Of a DNA stretch of 64,000 bases, positions 27,657-36,388 are shown in pieces. The notes beneath the pieces are model-generated. The model searched no databases and was not told the origin of the DNA. It saw nothing but the letters and a program-made list of their open reading frames with translations. Source of the DNA: Ensifer sp. WSM1721 (GTDB lineage: Bacteria; Pseudomonadota; Alphaproteobacteria; Rhizobiales; Rhizobiaceae); the NCBI RefSeq assembly GCF_000513895.2, contig NZ_CP165784.1, forward strand, positions 248,001-312,000, in the 5' to 3' direction. The position numbers were made by a program, and so were the translations under genes. Position 1 is the stretch's first letter. Each line of letters opens with the position of its first letter.

Positions 27657-28589
27657 TCAAAGTACATTTTCGATTTGGGGAAGGACGTCGAAGAGATCGG
27701 CGACGAGACCGTAGTCGGCAACCTGGAAGATAGGCGCGTCTGCGTCGTTGTTGATGCCGACGATGACTTTCGAGTCCTTCATGCCGGCCAAATGCTGGAT
27801 GGCGCCGGAGATGCCGCAGGCGATGTAGAGATCCGGGGCGACCACCTTGCCGGTCTGGCCGACCTGCCAGTCGTTCGGCGCATAGCCGGCATCGACGGCG
27901 GCGCGGGATGCACCCACGGCGGCACCGAGCTTGTCGGCGACGGGCAGGATCACCTCCCTGAACTTCTCCGAGGAGCCGAGCGCGCGGCCGCCGGAGATGA
28001 TGATCTTGGCGGAAGTCAGTTGCGGGCGGTCCGTGGATGAAAGTGAGTGCGACACGAAGTTTGAAATCGGCGAAGAAAAGGCTGCCGTCGAGATTTCCTC
28101 GACGGCAGCAGATGGGCCTTGGGAGGCCTGGGAAAAGGACGCCGTGCGCACGGTGATTACCCTTTTGGCGTCGGTCGACTTCACCGTCTGGACGGCGTTA
28201 CCGGCATAGATCGGACGCTTGAAGGTGTCCGACGAGACGACTTCGGTGATTTCCGAGACTTGTGCGACATCAAGGAGGGCGGCGACACGCGGCAGCACAT
28301 TCTTGCCAGTCGAGGTCGCCGCGGCGATGATCGTATCATAACTGCCTGCCAGCGACACGATGAGGTCGGCCAGCGGCTCGGCCAGATTGTTGGCGAGCTC
28401 GTCGCTCTCGGCGAGCAAAACCTTGGAAACGCCGGTAAACTTGGCAGCCGCGTCGGCAGCCGCCTTGGCGCCCCTGCCTGCGACCAGCACATGCACATCG
28501 CCGCCAATCTTGGAAGCGGCGGTCAATGCCTTGCCGGTCTGGTCGGAAAGGGTTGCGTTGTCGTGGTCAGCCAGAAGAAGAATGGCCAT
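27657..28589 (-). CDS. etfA: Electron transfer flavoprotein alpha subunit
   Basis: A 310-residue FAD-carrying subunit that accepts electrons from the demethylase and similar dehydrogenases together with EtfB. The C-terminal FAD domain is canonical: [54 protein letters not shown] and the final [12 protein letters not shown] 28589 has AAGGA upstream. Residues about 153-170, in the variable loop between the two domains, are encoded by a copy of the REP-like palindrome found at 12.7-13.3 kb (28080-28132); the loop length is close to what I remember for relatives, so the protein is probably functional. Second gene of its operon, 23 bases after etfB. Confidence 0.95.
   Translation of the reverse strand: MAILLLADHDNATLSDQTGKALTAASKIGGDVHVLVAGRGAKAAADAAAKFTGVSKVLLAESDELANNLAEPLADLIVSLAGSYDTIIAAATSTGKNVLPRVAALLDVAQVSEITEVVSSDTFKRPIYAGNAVQTVKSTDAKRVITVRTASFSQASQGPSAAVEEISTAAFSSPISNFVSHSLSSTDRPQLTSAKIIISGGRALGSSEKFREVILPVADKLGAAVGASRAAVDAGYAPNDWQVGQTGKVVAPDLYIACGISGAIQHLAGMKDSKVIVGINNDADAPIFQVADYGLVADLFDVLPQIENVL
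28080..28132. repeat. REP-like palindromic element inside etfA, copy 5
   Basis: GGCTGCCGTCG and CGACGGCAGC arms, a short loop and the tail GGCCTTGGGAGGCCTGGG match copies 3 and 4 of the intergenic array. It lies wholly in the etfA reading frame. Confidence 0.75.
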
Positions 28590-28612
28590 GGTCGTAAATC
28601 CTTTCTCGAACC

Positions 28613-29362
28613 TTAGAGGACGCCAGCTTCGGTCTTGAGCTTTTCGACAAGCTCGGCGACCGACTTGACCTTGACGCCAGCCTTGCGGCCGGACGGCTCT
28701 TCGGTCTTCAGCACTTTCAGGCGCGGCTCGGTGGAGACGCCGAAGTCGGCCGGGCTCTTCTTGTCGAGCGGCTTCTTCTTTGCCTTCATGATGTTCGGCA
28801 GCGAGGCATAGCGCGGCTCGTTGAGGCGCAGGTCTGTGGTGATGACCGCCGGCAGCTTCAGTTCGACCGTCTGCAGGCCGCCGTCGACCTCGCGGGTGAC
28901 GTTGACCTTGCCGTCGCCGATCTCGACCTTGGAGGCGAAGGTGCCTTGGGCCCAGCCGAGCAATGCCGCCAGCATCTGGCCGGTCTGGTTCGAATCGTCG
29001 TCGATCGCCTGCTTGCCGACGATGACCAGCCCCGGCTGCTCAGCTTCGGCCACACCCTTGACGATCTTGGCGACGGCGAGCGGCTCGACCTGATCCTCGG
29101 TTTCGACCAGGATCGCCCTGTCAGCACCCATGGCAAGCGCGGTGCGAAGCGTTTCCTCAGCCTTGGCCGGACCGATCGATACGACCACCACTTCCTCGGC
29201 CATGCCGGCTTCCTTCAGGCGCAGTGCCTCTTCGACGGAGATTTCGTCGAACGGATTCATCGACATCTTGACGTTGGCGAGGTCCACACCAGAGCCGTCC
29301 GGCTTGACGCGAACCTTCACGTTGGCGTCTACGACTCTCTTGATGGGTACGAGAATTTTCAT
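28613..29362 (-). CDS. etfB: Electron transfer flavoprotein beta subunit
   Basis: A 249-residue AMP-binding partner of EtfA. It begins [19 protein letters not shown] and contains the AMP-loop region [21 protein letters not shown] and the recognition-loop part [28 protein letters not shown] 29362 has GGAG at good distance; a longer upstream frame is unlikely because it would run through the promoter. First gene of etfB-etfA-purU-folD-ETF-QO. It is the housekeeping-type ETF rather than the FixAB type. The operator palindrome lies 34-50 bases upstream. Confidence 0.95.
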   Translation of the reverse strand: MKILVPIKRVVDANVKVRVKPDGSGVDLANVKMSMNPFDEISVEEALRLKEAGMAEEVVVVSIGPAKAEETLRTALAMGADRAILVETEDQVEPLAVAKIVKGVAEAEQPGLVIVGKQAIDDDSNQTGQMLAALLGWAQGTFASKVEIGDGKVNVTREVDGGLQTVELKLPAVITTDLRLNEPRYASLPNIMKAKKKPLDKKSPADFGVSTEPRLKVLKTEEPSGRKAGVKVKSVAELVEKLKTEAGVL

Positions 29363-29396
29363 GGCTGCGCTCCGTCCCGTGCGTTGTGGCACTATG

Positions 29397-29411
29397 CAAT
29401 ATTGGATATTG
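29397..29411 (-). promoter_or_regulatory. IclR-type operator C, promoter of etf operon
   Basis: CAATAT-TGG-ATATTG, a perfect 6-3-6 palindrome. On the minus strand a perfect -35 TTGACA (29424-29419) is 17 bases from TATTGC (29401-29396), so the palindrome fills the spacer and reaches the -10. Confidence 0.8.
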
Positions 29412-29424
29412 TATTTCGTGTCAA

Positions 29425-29786
29425 CAGCTGGTGCGCCGCCGAAATCGACAGTGTGGCCGTGCATGCCTCTATGGCGTGCATCCCCGCGGACGGGTTGGTG
29501 CCGCCGCGAGACGTCACGAGTGTGAAAAGGAGAACCAGGCCGAGCGCCCAGTGATGCAGGAGACCAAGCGGTAGCAGATGGGGAGGTTCGGTTTGCGAGA
29601 TGCGGCCCCGAACCTACTACGGAATCGCCAGGCTTACGCGATTGGAGACCATGCGCGCCTTTGCCTTACGCTGATGCTGGATGAACGATCGTCCATCAAC
29701 ACTGCGGATAACTCGCAACTTTGTGTATGTCGGGCTGGCGACGCTCTGCTAACCGGTCATGGGCGGCGACTGTAGAAGCTCTTGGG
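29425..29786. other. Intergenic stretch between etf promoter and iclR
   Basis: About 360 bases with no recognised gene or hairpin; it is downstream of iclR, which reads towards it. Confidence 0.4.
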
Positions 29787-30629
29787 CTACAATCGCCGGT
29801 ACTGGGAGGCGACTTTCGACATCTGACGTGCGATTTCTACGGTTATTGGACTAAGTTCAGCTTCAACTTTGTCCACGTTCCAATTAGCGGTCGAGACCGC
29901 GATGTTGACTGCGGCCACTACTTTGTTGTCATAACCGAAAACGGGCGCGGCAGTAGAGATGTCTCCCAACATTGCCTCTTGGTTGGCAATGGCAAAACCT
30001 CTTTCGCGTACTTGCTCCAATCCTTCTTCAAGCTCTTTACGGTCTGAGACAGTGTAAGGTGTGATCGCGGCGAAGCTGGATCTTTCCAGGATCTCGTTCA
30101 GATCGCTCGACGGGAGATTTGCCAGAATGGCGCGGCCCGGCGCGGTTGCGTATGCAGGAAGGCGCGTTCCGATCGTCACGTAAGAACTCATCACGCTCCG
30201 GCTCGGGACGCGTGAAATGAACACGATGTCGGTGCCATCGAGTTCGGTAAGGTTCACAGTCTCTTGCGATTGCTTATTTGCCTCGAGCAAATACGGATAC
30301 GTCGCCTCAACGATTGGGTTGCTGCGTAAATAGGCATTGCCGATATCCATCGCTCTCACGGATAACGAATACTGCCGCGTCGTTTCGCTGTGAGTTAGGT
30401 ATCTCAAAGCTCGGAGAGTATATAGAACTCGTTGGGTTGCACTCTTGTTGAGACCGGAGGCCTCGGAAACCTCGGCGAGCGTCATCGGCCGAGGATTTGC
30501 GCAAAAAGTATCAAGGACGAGTAGTCCCTTTTCGATGGTTCCAAGATACAGCCGTTCGTCGATGTCCGGCTTTGCGAATGAAGCAGGAGAATTGACTCCC
30601 GACTTGCCCTTGCCGCTTTTCTCCAGCAT
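29787..30629 (-). CDS. IclR-family transcriptional regulator (proposed master regulator of the island)
   Basis: A 280-residue regulator. The winged helix-turn-helix is at about residues 35-95 (MTLAEVSEASGLNKSATQRVL) and the effector domain fills 110-275 (GTRLPAYATAPGRAILANL; GFAIANQEAMLGDISTAAPV). The Thr/Ala-Pro-Gly-Arg-Ala-Ile-Leu stretch lines the small-molecule pocket in the family. ATG 30629 follows GAGGAACG. It lies in the middle of the island, divergent from hyuB. Its own promoter and those of all neighbouring operons carry the palindrome CAATAT-N3-ATATTG over the -10 box, so I propose it represses them, itself included, until an island substrate binds. This assignment is inference from position and shared sites. 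Confidence 0.9.
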   Translation of the reverse strand: MLEKSGKGKSGVNSPASFAKPDIDERLYLGTIEKGLLVLDTFCANPRPMTLAEVSEASGLNKSATQRVLYTLRALRYLTHSETTRQYSLSVRAMDIGNAYLRSNPIVEATYPYLLEANKQSQETVNLTELDGTDIVFISRVPSRSVMSSYVTIGTRLPAYATAPGRAILANLPSSDLNEILERSSFAAITPYTVSDRKELEEGLEQVRERGFAIANQEAMLGDISTAAPVFGYDNKVVAAVNIAVSTANWNVDKVEAELSPITVEIARQMSKVASQYRRL

Positions 30630-30655
30630 CGTTCCTCACATATTTTTACAGAATG

Positions 30656-30670
30656 CGGTTCTGAATATTG
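30656..30670 (-). promoter_or_regulatory. IclR-type operator D (one half conserved), iclR promoter
   Basis: On the minus strand CAATAT-TCA-GAACCG: the promoter-proximal half-site is conserved, the other is not. The -35 TTTACA (30690-30685) is 17 bases from the -10 TATTCA (30667-30662) within the site, the same layout as at the other operators. A weaker site would suit autoregulation. Confidence 0.55.
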
Positions 30671-30784
30671 CTATTCAATGTGCCTGTAAAGCTCCATTTT
30701 TGCCAGCTGGTCCGATCAGCGCTTTGGAAAAGTTGCGCATCGCGATCAGGCGGCAACTTTCATGTTGACCAATGACGCGGAGAT

Positions 30785-30799
30785 CAATATATAATATTG
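30785..30799 (+). promoter_or_regulatory. IclR-type operator E, promoter of hyuBA
   Basis: CAATAT-ATA-ATATTG, perfect. The -35 TTGACC (30765-30770) stands 17 bases from the -10 TATATA (30788-30793), which is inside the palindrome. Confidence 0.8.
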
Positions 30800-31066
30800 C
30801 ATAACAATAAGACGAGCGTTAGAAGTGGCTAGCAGGGAGGTCCAGATCTCGGCCTGAGATGTCTTTGCGGGAACATAGAGCTTGCGCGGGGACCCCGCAC
30901 AAGCCCGAAAATTCAAGCGATGTTGCAACGGCGATCGGTCCGGGATCCGAATGTCGGCCGCAAGTCTCGGATGTCTCCAATGAGCCAGTCGCGGCAGCAT
31001 GTCAGCTCCGCCAACACCACTAGCTCCTTCTAACAAGCGCATTCTTGAAACCGCGAAGGTAACGAC
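30800..31066 (+). promoter_or_regulatory. Long leader of hyuBA with hairpin
   Basis: If transcription starts just after operator E, the mRNA leader is about 260 bases. It holds a hairpin at about 30882-30903 (CTTG-GCGGGG / CCCCGC-CAAG with a tiny loop) and no convincing leader peptide. Its purpose is unknown. Confidence 0.45.
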
Positions 31067-32707
31067 ATGAAGACATCGGTTGATCCTATTACGCGGTCAG
31101 TGATTCAGCATCGCTTGACCGCCATCGTCAACGAAATGGGCGAGGCCATGCTTCGCACCACCTACTCCCAGATATTGAATTCAAGCCGAGACTTCTCCTT
31201 GGCCATTGTCGACACACAGAACCGGCTGATTGCTCAAGCCGACCACATCCCCGTCCACGTTGGAGCGCTTCCTTGGGCGACACTCGCAGTTCAAGAGAGC
31301 TTTGGGCACGTCAATCCAGGCGATGTGTTCCTATTAAACGACCCTTATCACGGGGGCAGCCATCTCCCCGACCTCACAGCTTTCGTTCCCGTCTTTGATG
31401 GTCAAAAGCATCTCTTCTGGACCGTGGTGCGTGCGCATCAGTCGGACATTGGCGGCGCCACGCACGGCGGGTACAACCCGCATGCGCGCGAGATCTACCA
31501 GGAGGGCCTGCGAATCCCTCCCGTCAAGCTCTACGAGAACGGCGTGTGCAGGGATGACCTCCTGAACATGATTGCTCTCAACATTCGCAATTCACGCGAC
31601 TTCCGGGGTGATCTTTCTGCCATGCTCGGCGCGGTGAGATTGGGCGAAATCCGGATGCAGAAATTATTCTCAGAGTTCGGCTCACCCATCGTCCTGCAGG
31701 CGATTGAGCAAATCCTCGACGCGTCAGAAGTTCAGGCCCGTAAAGCCGTATCCGGTTGGAAGGATGGCGTTTATTTTGGCGAAGCCTTCCTTGATGATGA
31801 TGGTTTCGGACGTGAGAACATTCGGATCGCAGCCAAAGTTACAAAATCCGGCGACAGCGTCGAAATCGATCTTACGGATTCCGATGAGCAGGTCGTAAGC
31901 TTCCTCAATTCACCGTTCGCCGCCATGCAGGCGGCAGCATCGGTAGCGTTCTTTTTCCTCATCGATTCCGAGACGCCTAAAAACTCAGGAGCGCTTCGCC
32001 CCTTGTCGATCAAGGCACGCCAGGGAACGATCGTCTGGGCTGATGAAGGCCGTGCGGTATCAATGTGCACGAGTCATCCCTCTACGGAAATCATGCAAGC
32101 CGTGATGGTGGCAATGGCTGAAGCTTGCCCCGATCGTGTGGTTGCAGGCTGGGGAAAGCGCTTTCGTATTGCCATCCAGGGGCATAATCCAAAGTCTGGC
32201 CGTAACTTTATCTGGCACCTGTTCCACGCGCGTCCGGGCGGCGGCGCTTCGAGCGCTGGCGACGGATGGCATTCCGGTGGGGAATGGACGACAGTGGGTG
32301 GGTTGAGGTTTGCGAGCATCGAACTCACGGAAGCGCGTTATCCGCTGCATTTTCGTCAACATGAATTCGAACCAGGAACAGGCGGGGATGGAAGACATCG
32401 CGGCGGGCTCGGCACGCACCTCGAGCTTGAATTGCTGATTGACCGGTCGGCCGTCGCAAACACCGCAGGTGATGGAACGCGCCACGCTCCGCCGGGAATA
32501 TTGGGCGGCGAGAGTGGCCATCCGCATCGTTACTTGTTGAAGCGCTCCGACGGAAGCGAGATTGCTCTCAAGACAAAAGACGTCGGAATCGATCTGGCTC
32601 CTGGCGACATCCTTGAAATTCACTCTTCCGGTGGTGGCGGCTGGGGTCGTCCATCGGAGCGTCCCGCTGAGTTTATTGCTCGCGATCGTAAGCTTGGTCT
32701 GCAGTGA
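31067..32707 (+). CDS. hyuB: Hydantoinase/oxoprolinase family subunit B
   Basis: A 546-residue protein of the HyuB family, the beta half of ATP-dependent hydantoinases, 5-oxoprolinases and N-methylhydantoinases; relatives include acetone and acetophenone carboxylase subunits. Markers are MLRTTYSQILNSSRDFSLA, HVGALPWA, GDVFLLNDPYHGGSHLPDL, VRAHQSDIGG and the C-terminal GGGGWGRPSERP. It starts 14 bases before hyuA after it ends and is clearly paired with it. Would open a cyclic amide (lactam or hydantoin ring) at the cost of ATP. The ribosome site is AAGGT, moderate. Substrate specificity cannot be set from sequence. Confidence 0.92.
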   Translation: MKTSVDPITRSVIQHRLTAIVNEMGEAMLRTTYSQILNSSRDFSLAIVDTQNRLIAQADHIPVHVGALPWATLAVQESFGHVNPGDVFLLNDPYHGGSHLPDLTAFVPVFDGQKHLFWTVVRAHQSDIGGATHGGYNPHAREIYQEGLRIPPVKLYENGVCRDDLLNMIALNIRNSRDFRGDLSAMLGAVRLGEIRMQKLFSEFGSPIVLQAIEQILDASEVQARKAVSGWKDGVYFGEAFLDDDGFGRENIRIAAKVTKSGDSVEIDLTDSDEQVVSFLNSPFAAMQAAASVAFFFLIDSETPKNSGALRPLSIKARQGTIVWADEGRAVSMCTSHPSTEIMQAVMVAMAEACPDRVVAGWGKRFRIAIQGHNPKSGRNFIWHLFHARPGGGASSAGDGWHSGGEWTTVGGLRFASIELTEARYPLHFRQHEFEPGTGGDGRHRGGLGTHLELELLIDRSAVANTAGDGTRHAPPGILGGESGHPHRYLLKRSDGSEIALKTKDVGIDLAPGDILEIHSSGGGGWGRPSERPAEFIARDRKLGLQ

Positions 32708-32720
32708 AGGGTACCCAATT

Positions 32721-34787
32721 ATGAAGAAGTTTAAGCTTGGCGTCGATGTGGGCGGCACTTTCACCGATCTGGTGGCAATCGACGACACCGGCCACACGGT
32801 CATTGCAAAGTCCCCTTCCACGCCCGAAGATCAGTCGATCGGCGTTATCAAAGGGCTGACGGTGCTCGCAGAACGAGCTGGCACGGACCTCAAGGGTCTG
32901 CTTTCCAACACTGAGCGATTTGTACACGGCACCACGGTCGCAACGAATGCGCTTTTGGAGAAAAAGGGCGCGAAGGTGGCGCTCATCACCACACACGGTC
33001 ATCGCGACGTGCTGGAAATGCGAGAAGGCCTCAAGGAGGACCGGTATAATCTCCGCCTCCCACGGTTCGAACCGCTGGTCCCTCGCAATTTGCGTTACGG
33101 CCTGAAGGAAAGGATGAACTTCAAAGGGAACATTCTTCAAGCTCTCGACAGAGACCATCTGTCCGAAACCGTCGCGGATCTCAAACGCAAAGAAATCGGG
33201 GCTGTGGCGATATGCCTGCTGCACTCATATAAAAATGCCGAGCATGAGAGGGAAGTTGAAGCATTCTTGCGGTCAGAGATGCCGGATGTATATGTTTCGC
33301 GCTCGAGCGACGTCCTTCCGCAAATCAAAGAGTATGAACGCGTTTCGACGACTGTGGTGAACGCCTATGTGGGGCCCGCGGTAAAGCGCTACCTGACCAA
33401 TCTCGAGAGCCGACTTCAAGAAGCGGGTTTCTTAGGCAGACTCTTTATCATCCTGTCCCATGGTGGGATGGCTCCAGTTGAGGAAGCATGGCGGATTGCC
33501 GCCGCAACAGTTCTGTCCGGTCCCGCTGGCGGTATCGCAGGTTCGCGCAAGTGCTCCCAGTTGCTGTCCATGCCGGACCTCATTCCTTTTGACATGGGGG
33601 GGACGTCAACCGATATCTCGCTGATCCTCGGTGGGCGCGCCATCCTTTCTGCGGACGGCGACCTTGCCGGCCAGCGTATTGCTCTGAAAAGCCTCGATAT
33701 TGCCTCTATAGCGACCGGCGGCGGTTCAATCGGGAAGATCACCAGTTCCGGGCAGTTCGATGTTGGACCGGAGAGCGCAGGTTCTGTCCCCGGTCCCGTC
33801 TGCTATGACAATGGCGGACAAGAGATTACCGTCACAGACGCAAACCTTATTCTGGGTTATCTTGATCCGGACAACTTCTTGGGCGGAAAGAAAAAGCTGA
33901 ACTATCCAGAAACGCTGAAGCGAATGGAAGAATTGGCCGAACGCCTCGGGGTAAGCGTTGATGCCGCCGCTGCGGGCATCTACCGCTTGGTCAATATGAA
34001 GATGGCGGATGGCATCCGAATCATGACATTGCGGCGTGGCGTTGACCCACGGCGCTTTACGCTCCTTAGCTTCGGCGGGGCCGCCGGACTACATGCTGTG
34101 TCTGTCGCGCGCGAGTTGGAAATTCCAAAAGTTGCCATCCCGACCGTCGCGTCCGTCCTTTCGGCATGGGGTATGCTGAACTCGGACTTGCGTTATGAGG
34201 TCAGCAGAACTCTGGTCGGAGAAGTTCGTGCTTGCGCGAAAGATATCGCGGGACTGTTCGCAGAGCTTGAACGAGAGGCGCATAAAAAGCTTTCCCAATG
34301 GTACGGCGACGAGATCAAATCGGTTTTCAGCGCAGAAATGCGTTACGGAGAGCAAATTTTTGAGATCGACGTTCCGCTGGACGGGATAGATGTTGGTTCG
34401 CCAGACTTCGCTGAAGCGCTGATTGAACGGTTCCATCATCAGCATGAAAAGCTGTACACTTACGCTCTTCGCGACCAAGAGGTCACATTCGTAAATGCCC
34501 GTGTTGCAGCCGTAGGCCCGGTCGAGTCGTCGACTTCTACCGAACCGGACACTTTGGCACCGCTCAATGGGTTGGAGCCGAAGACCGTCCGCCCCGCTTT
34601 TTTTGGAACGCGCGTTGATACTCCCGTATATCATATAGCCGAAATGGCTCCCGGCGCGACTGTCGTCGGGCCAGCAATCCTGGTTGCCGAAACCACGACA
34701 GTCATTATTCAGCCGAAGGACGTCGCCAAGGTGAACGGACTGGGATGGATTGAAGTGGATCTGGCAGGTTTGCACGACCGGTCCTGA
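32721..34787 (+). CDS. hyuA: Hydantoinase/oxoprolinase family subunit A
   Basis: A 688-residue protein with the ASKHA-type ATPase fold. The first phosphate loop is LGVDVGGTFTDLV at the N-terminus, FVHGTTVATNALLEKKGAKVALI follows, and the second loop FDMGGTSTDISLI and the adenosine part ATGGGSIG are intact. ATG 32721 follows GAAGGG; the frame is open much further upstream inside hyuB, but homology begins here. It phosphorylates the amide oxygen so that HyuB can open the ring. Part of a two-gene operon under operator E. A GC-rich hairpin follows the stop. Confidence 0.93.
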   Translation: MKKFKLGVDVGGTFTDLVAIDDTGHTVIAKSPSTPEDQSIGVIKGLTVLAERAGTDLKGLLSNTERFVHGTTVATNALLEKKGAKVALITTHGHRDVLEMREGLKEDRYNLRLPRFEPLVPRNLRYGLKERMNFKGNILQALDRDHLSETVADLKRKEIGAVAICLLHSYKNAEHEREVEAFLRSEMPDVYVSRSSDVLPQIKEYERVSTTVVNAYVGPAVKRYLTNLESRLQEAGFLGRLFIILSHGGMAPVEEAWRIAAATVLSGPAGGIAGSRKCSQLLSMPDLIPFDMGGTSTDISLILGGRAILSADGDLAGQRIALKSLDIASIATGGGSIGKITSSGQFDVGPESAGSVPGPVCYDNGGQEITVTDANLILGYLDPDNFLGGKKKLNYPETLKRMEELAERLGVSVDAAAAGIYRLVNMKMADGIRIMTLRRGVDPRRFTLLSFGGAAGLHAVSVARELEIPKVAIPTVASVLSAWGMLNSDLRYEVSRTLVGEVRACAKDIAGLFAELEREAHKKLSQWYGDEIKSVFSAEMRYGEQIFEIDVPLDGIDVGSPDFAEALIERFHHQHEKLYTYALRDQEVTFVNARVAAVGPVESSTSTEPDTLAPLNGLEPKTVRPAFFGTRVDTPVYHIAEMAPGATVVGPAILVAETTTVIIQPKDVAKVNGLGWIEVDLAGLHDRS

Positions 34788-34810
34788 AGTTTTCGCCCGG
34801 TGATCCTGTC

Positions 34811-34839
34811 GAGCGGCGGAACGACCGATCCCGCCGCTC
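34811..34839 (+). terminator. Hairpin after hyuA
   Basis: The 9-bp perfect stem GAGCGGCGG / CCGCCGCTC encloses an 11-base loop, 24 bases past the hyuA stop. There is no T-run, so it may protect the mRNA end or act with Rho. Confidence 0.55.
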
Positions 34840-35121
34840 GGATCCTATCCAATAGTGGGTGGTGGCGCCGGTGACCTGCGTGTTGCCGCTCCGAGTCCAA
34901 GCCATGCTCTTGGTGCTCCCGAGTACCTTCAGGGCAAGACGCGGTTATGCAGGCGATCCAAGGGAGCGCCTCCGCCAGAGCGGGATGCGCTTCCTCTCAT
35001 CCCCGCCTCACGCCGCGGGTTGCACCGGACGAGATCGAGAGCCCGCAAGAACCAGAAGGTCGACCCTGTTTATGCACCGGCTTAGGCACGGACATTTTTC
35101 TCTTGACGCGGCTTCAAATTC
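34840..35121. other. Intergenic stretch upstream of the transporter operon
   Basis: No gene recognised; the right end contains the -35 box (TTGACG, 35103-35108) of the transporter promoter. Open frames that run into the binding-protein gene are extensions without ribosome sites. Confidence 0.45.
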
Positions 35122-35136
35122 CAATATACGATATTG
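35122..35136 (+). promoter_or_regulatory. IclR-type operator F, promoter of the polyamine-type transporter operon
   Basis: CAATAT-ACG-ATATTG, perfect and extended by one pair to 7-3-7. The -35 TTGACG (35103-35108) is 16 bases from the -10 TATACG (35125-35130), which lies in the palindrome. Confidence 0.82.
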
Positions 35137-35206
35137 GATAATAATAGAGCTTCTCTTGGCGCATCGCTGGGAGAAAGAGCCATCTTCAAAAGAAAGGGGA
35201 ATGAAC

Positions 35207-36310
35207 ATGAATTCCACGGTTAGAAATCTCGCCTTCGGCGCAGCACTTTTGCTGTCCGCCGTGCCGTTCGCCGCTCAGGCAGAGGACGTAGCCGAGAACC
35301 TCAAGGGGACCGGCGAGGTCGTCATCACATCTGGCGGCGGAACCTGGGAGGCCGCTCAAAAGAAAGCCTTCTTCGATTCGTTCACGCGCGACACAGGCAT
35401 CAAGGTCGTACTGGTTCCCGAAGATCATGCGAAGCTGTTGGCGTCGATCAAGCTCGGCCAGCCCGAGGCCGACATCACCGGAATTCCTGGCGGAGCGCTC
35501 AAGGGCTGGATCAACAAAGAGGCGGTCGAGGAGATCGACTACAGCTTCTTTGCCGACAACACCTTGGCAGGCATGCCCGAGCAGATGAAGAACAAGTATG
35601 GTGTTGGCGCCCTTGTCTCATCCGCAGTCGTCGCCTTCAACACCAGCAAGTTCCCGGATGCCAGCAAGCAGCCGAAGAACTGGGTGGACTTCTATAACGT
35701 GAAGGATTTCCCCGGAAAGCGCGCTCTGCCGAAATGCGAAAAGATGTTGGATGGTGCGCTGCTCGAAGGCGCGCTGATGGGAGATGGCGTTTCGCCTGAC
35801 AAGCTCTATCCCCTCGATCTGGACCGCGGGTTCAAGAAACTTGCCGAGATGAAGCCCAATGTGGGTCGCTGGTGGGTCGCCGGCGCCGACGCTCCCCAGA
35901 GCCTGATCAGTGGTGAGGTTGACATCGCGGCAGCCTATAACGGCCGCATTTTCAAAGCGAAACAGGAGGGCGCGCCGGTGGAGCTCTCCTGGGATCAATC
36001 CCTTTTGCAGCTCGACTTCTGGGTGATCACAAAGAATTCGCCCAACAAGGAGAACGCCGCCAAGTTCCTGGCCTACATCTCCCAGGCCAGGCCCCAGGCG
36101 GACTTCGCAGAGGCGATCTCTTACGGTCCGGTCAACAACGACGCCTACAAGCTGCTCCCGAAGGACATGGTCAGCATCCTGCCCGGCTCGCCGGAACTCA
36201 TCGAAAGGCAGGTCTTCCAGAACTATGAATGGTGGAACGAGACGGCTGCCGACGGACGCACCAACTGGGACGTCGCACTGGAACGCTGCGTCGCGATGCT
36301 ATCGCAGTGA
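35207..36310 (+). CDS. Periplasmic solute-binding protein, PotD type, copy 1
   Basis: A 367-residue exported protein with a cleavable signal: a basic head, LAFGAALLLSAVPFAAQA and the likely cut before EDVAENL. The mature part is of the family 1/PotD type that binds polyamines or similar cations (VVITSGGGTWEAAQKKAFF, IPGGALKGWINKEAVEEIDY). The second ATG (35207) is chosen because AAAGGGGA is too close to the first at 35201. It opens an eight-gene operon. A near-identical paralogue lies 2.3 kb downstream; differences are almost all in the signal peptide. A strong hairpin follows the stop, as is common where binding protein must outnumber permease. Confidence 0.92.
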   Translation: MNSTVRNLAFGAALLLSAVPFAAQAEDVAENLKGTGEVVITSGGGTWEAAQKKAFFDSFTRDTGIKVVLVPEDHAKLLASIKLGQPEADITGIPGGALKGWINKEAVEEIDYSFFADNTLAGMPEQMKNKYGVGALVSSAVVAFNTSKFPDASKQPKNWVDFYNVKDFPGKRALPKCEKMLDGALLEGALMGDGVSPDKLYPLDLDRGFKKLAEMKPNVGRWWVAGADAPQSLISGEVDIAAAYNGRIFKAKQEGAPVELSWDQSLLQLDFWVITKNSPNKENAAKFLAYISQARPQADFAEAISYGPVNNDAYKLLPKDMVSILPGSPELIERQVFQNYEWWNETAADGRTNWDVALERCVAMLSQ

Positions 36311-36317
36311 CCATCAT

Positions 36318-36342
36318 GCCGCTGCGGGTCGCCCGCAGCGGC
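36318..36342 (+). other. Intercistronic hairpin after binding-protein copy 1
   Basis: The 11-bp perfect stem GCCGCTGCGGG / CCCGCAGCGGC has a three-base loop and no T-run. It probably stabilises the upstream message. The left arm is also present after copy 2 but the right arm is not. Confidence 0.65.
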
Positions 36343-36388
36343 CATCTCATGGCATCGCGAAAAGCTGCTGATCCGCCCGGAGAAGACA

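Noticed and set aside
34859..35206. N-terminal extension of binding-protein copy 1
   Set aside because: The open frame passes through the promoter and operator; the ribosome site and signal peptide place the start at 35207.
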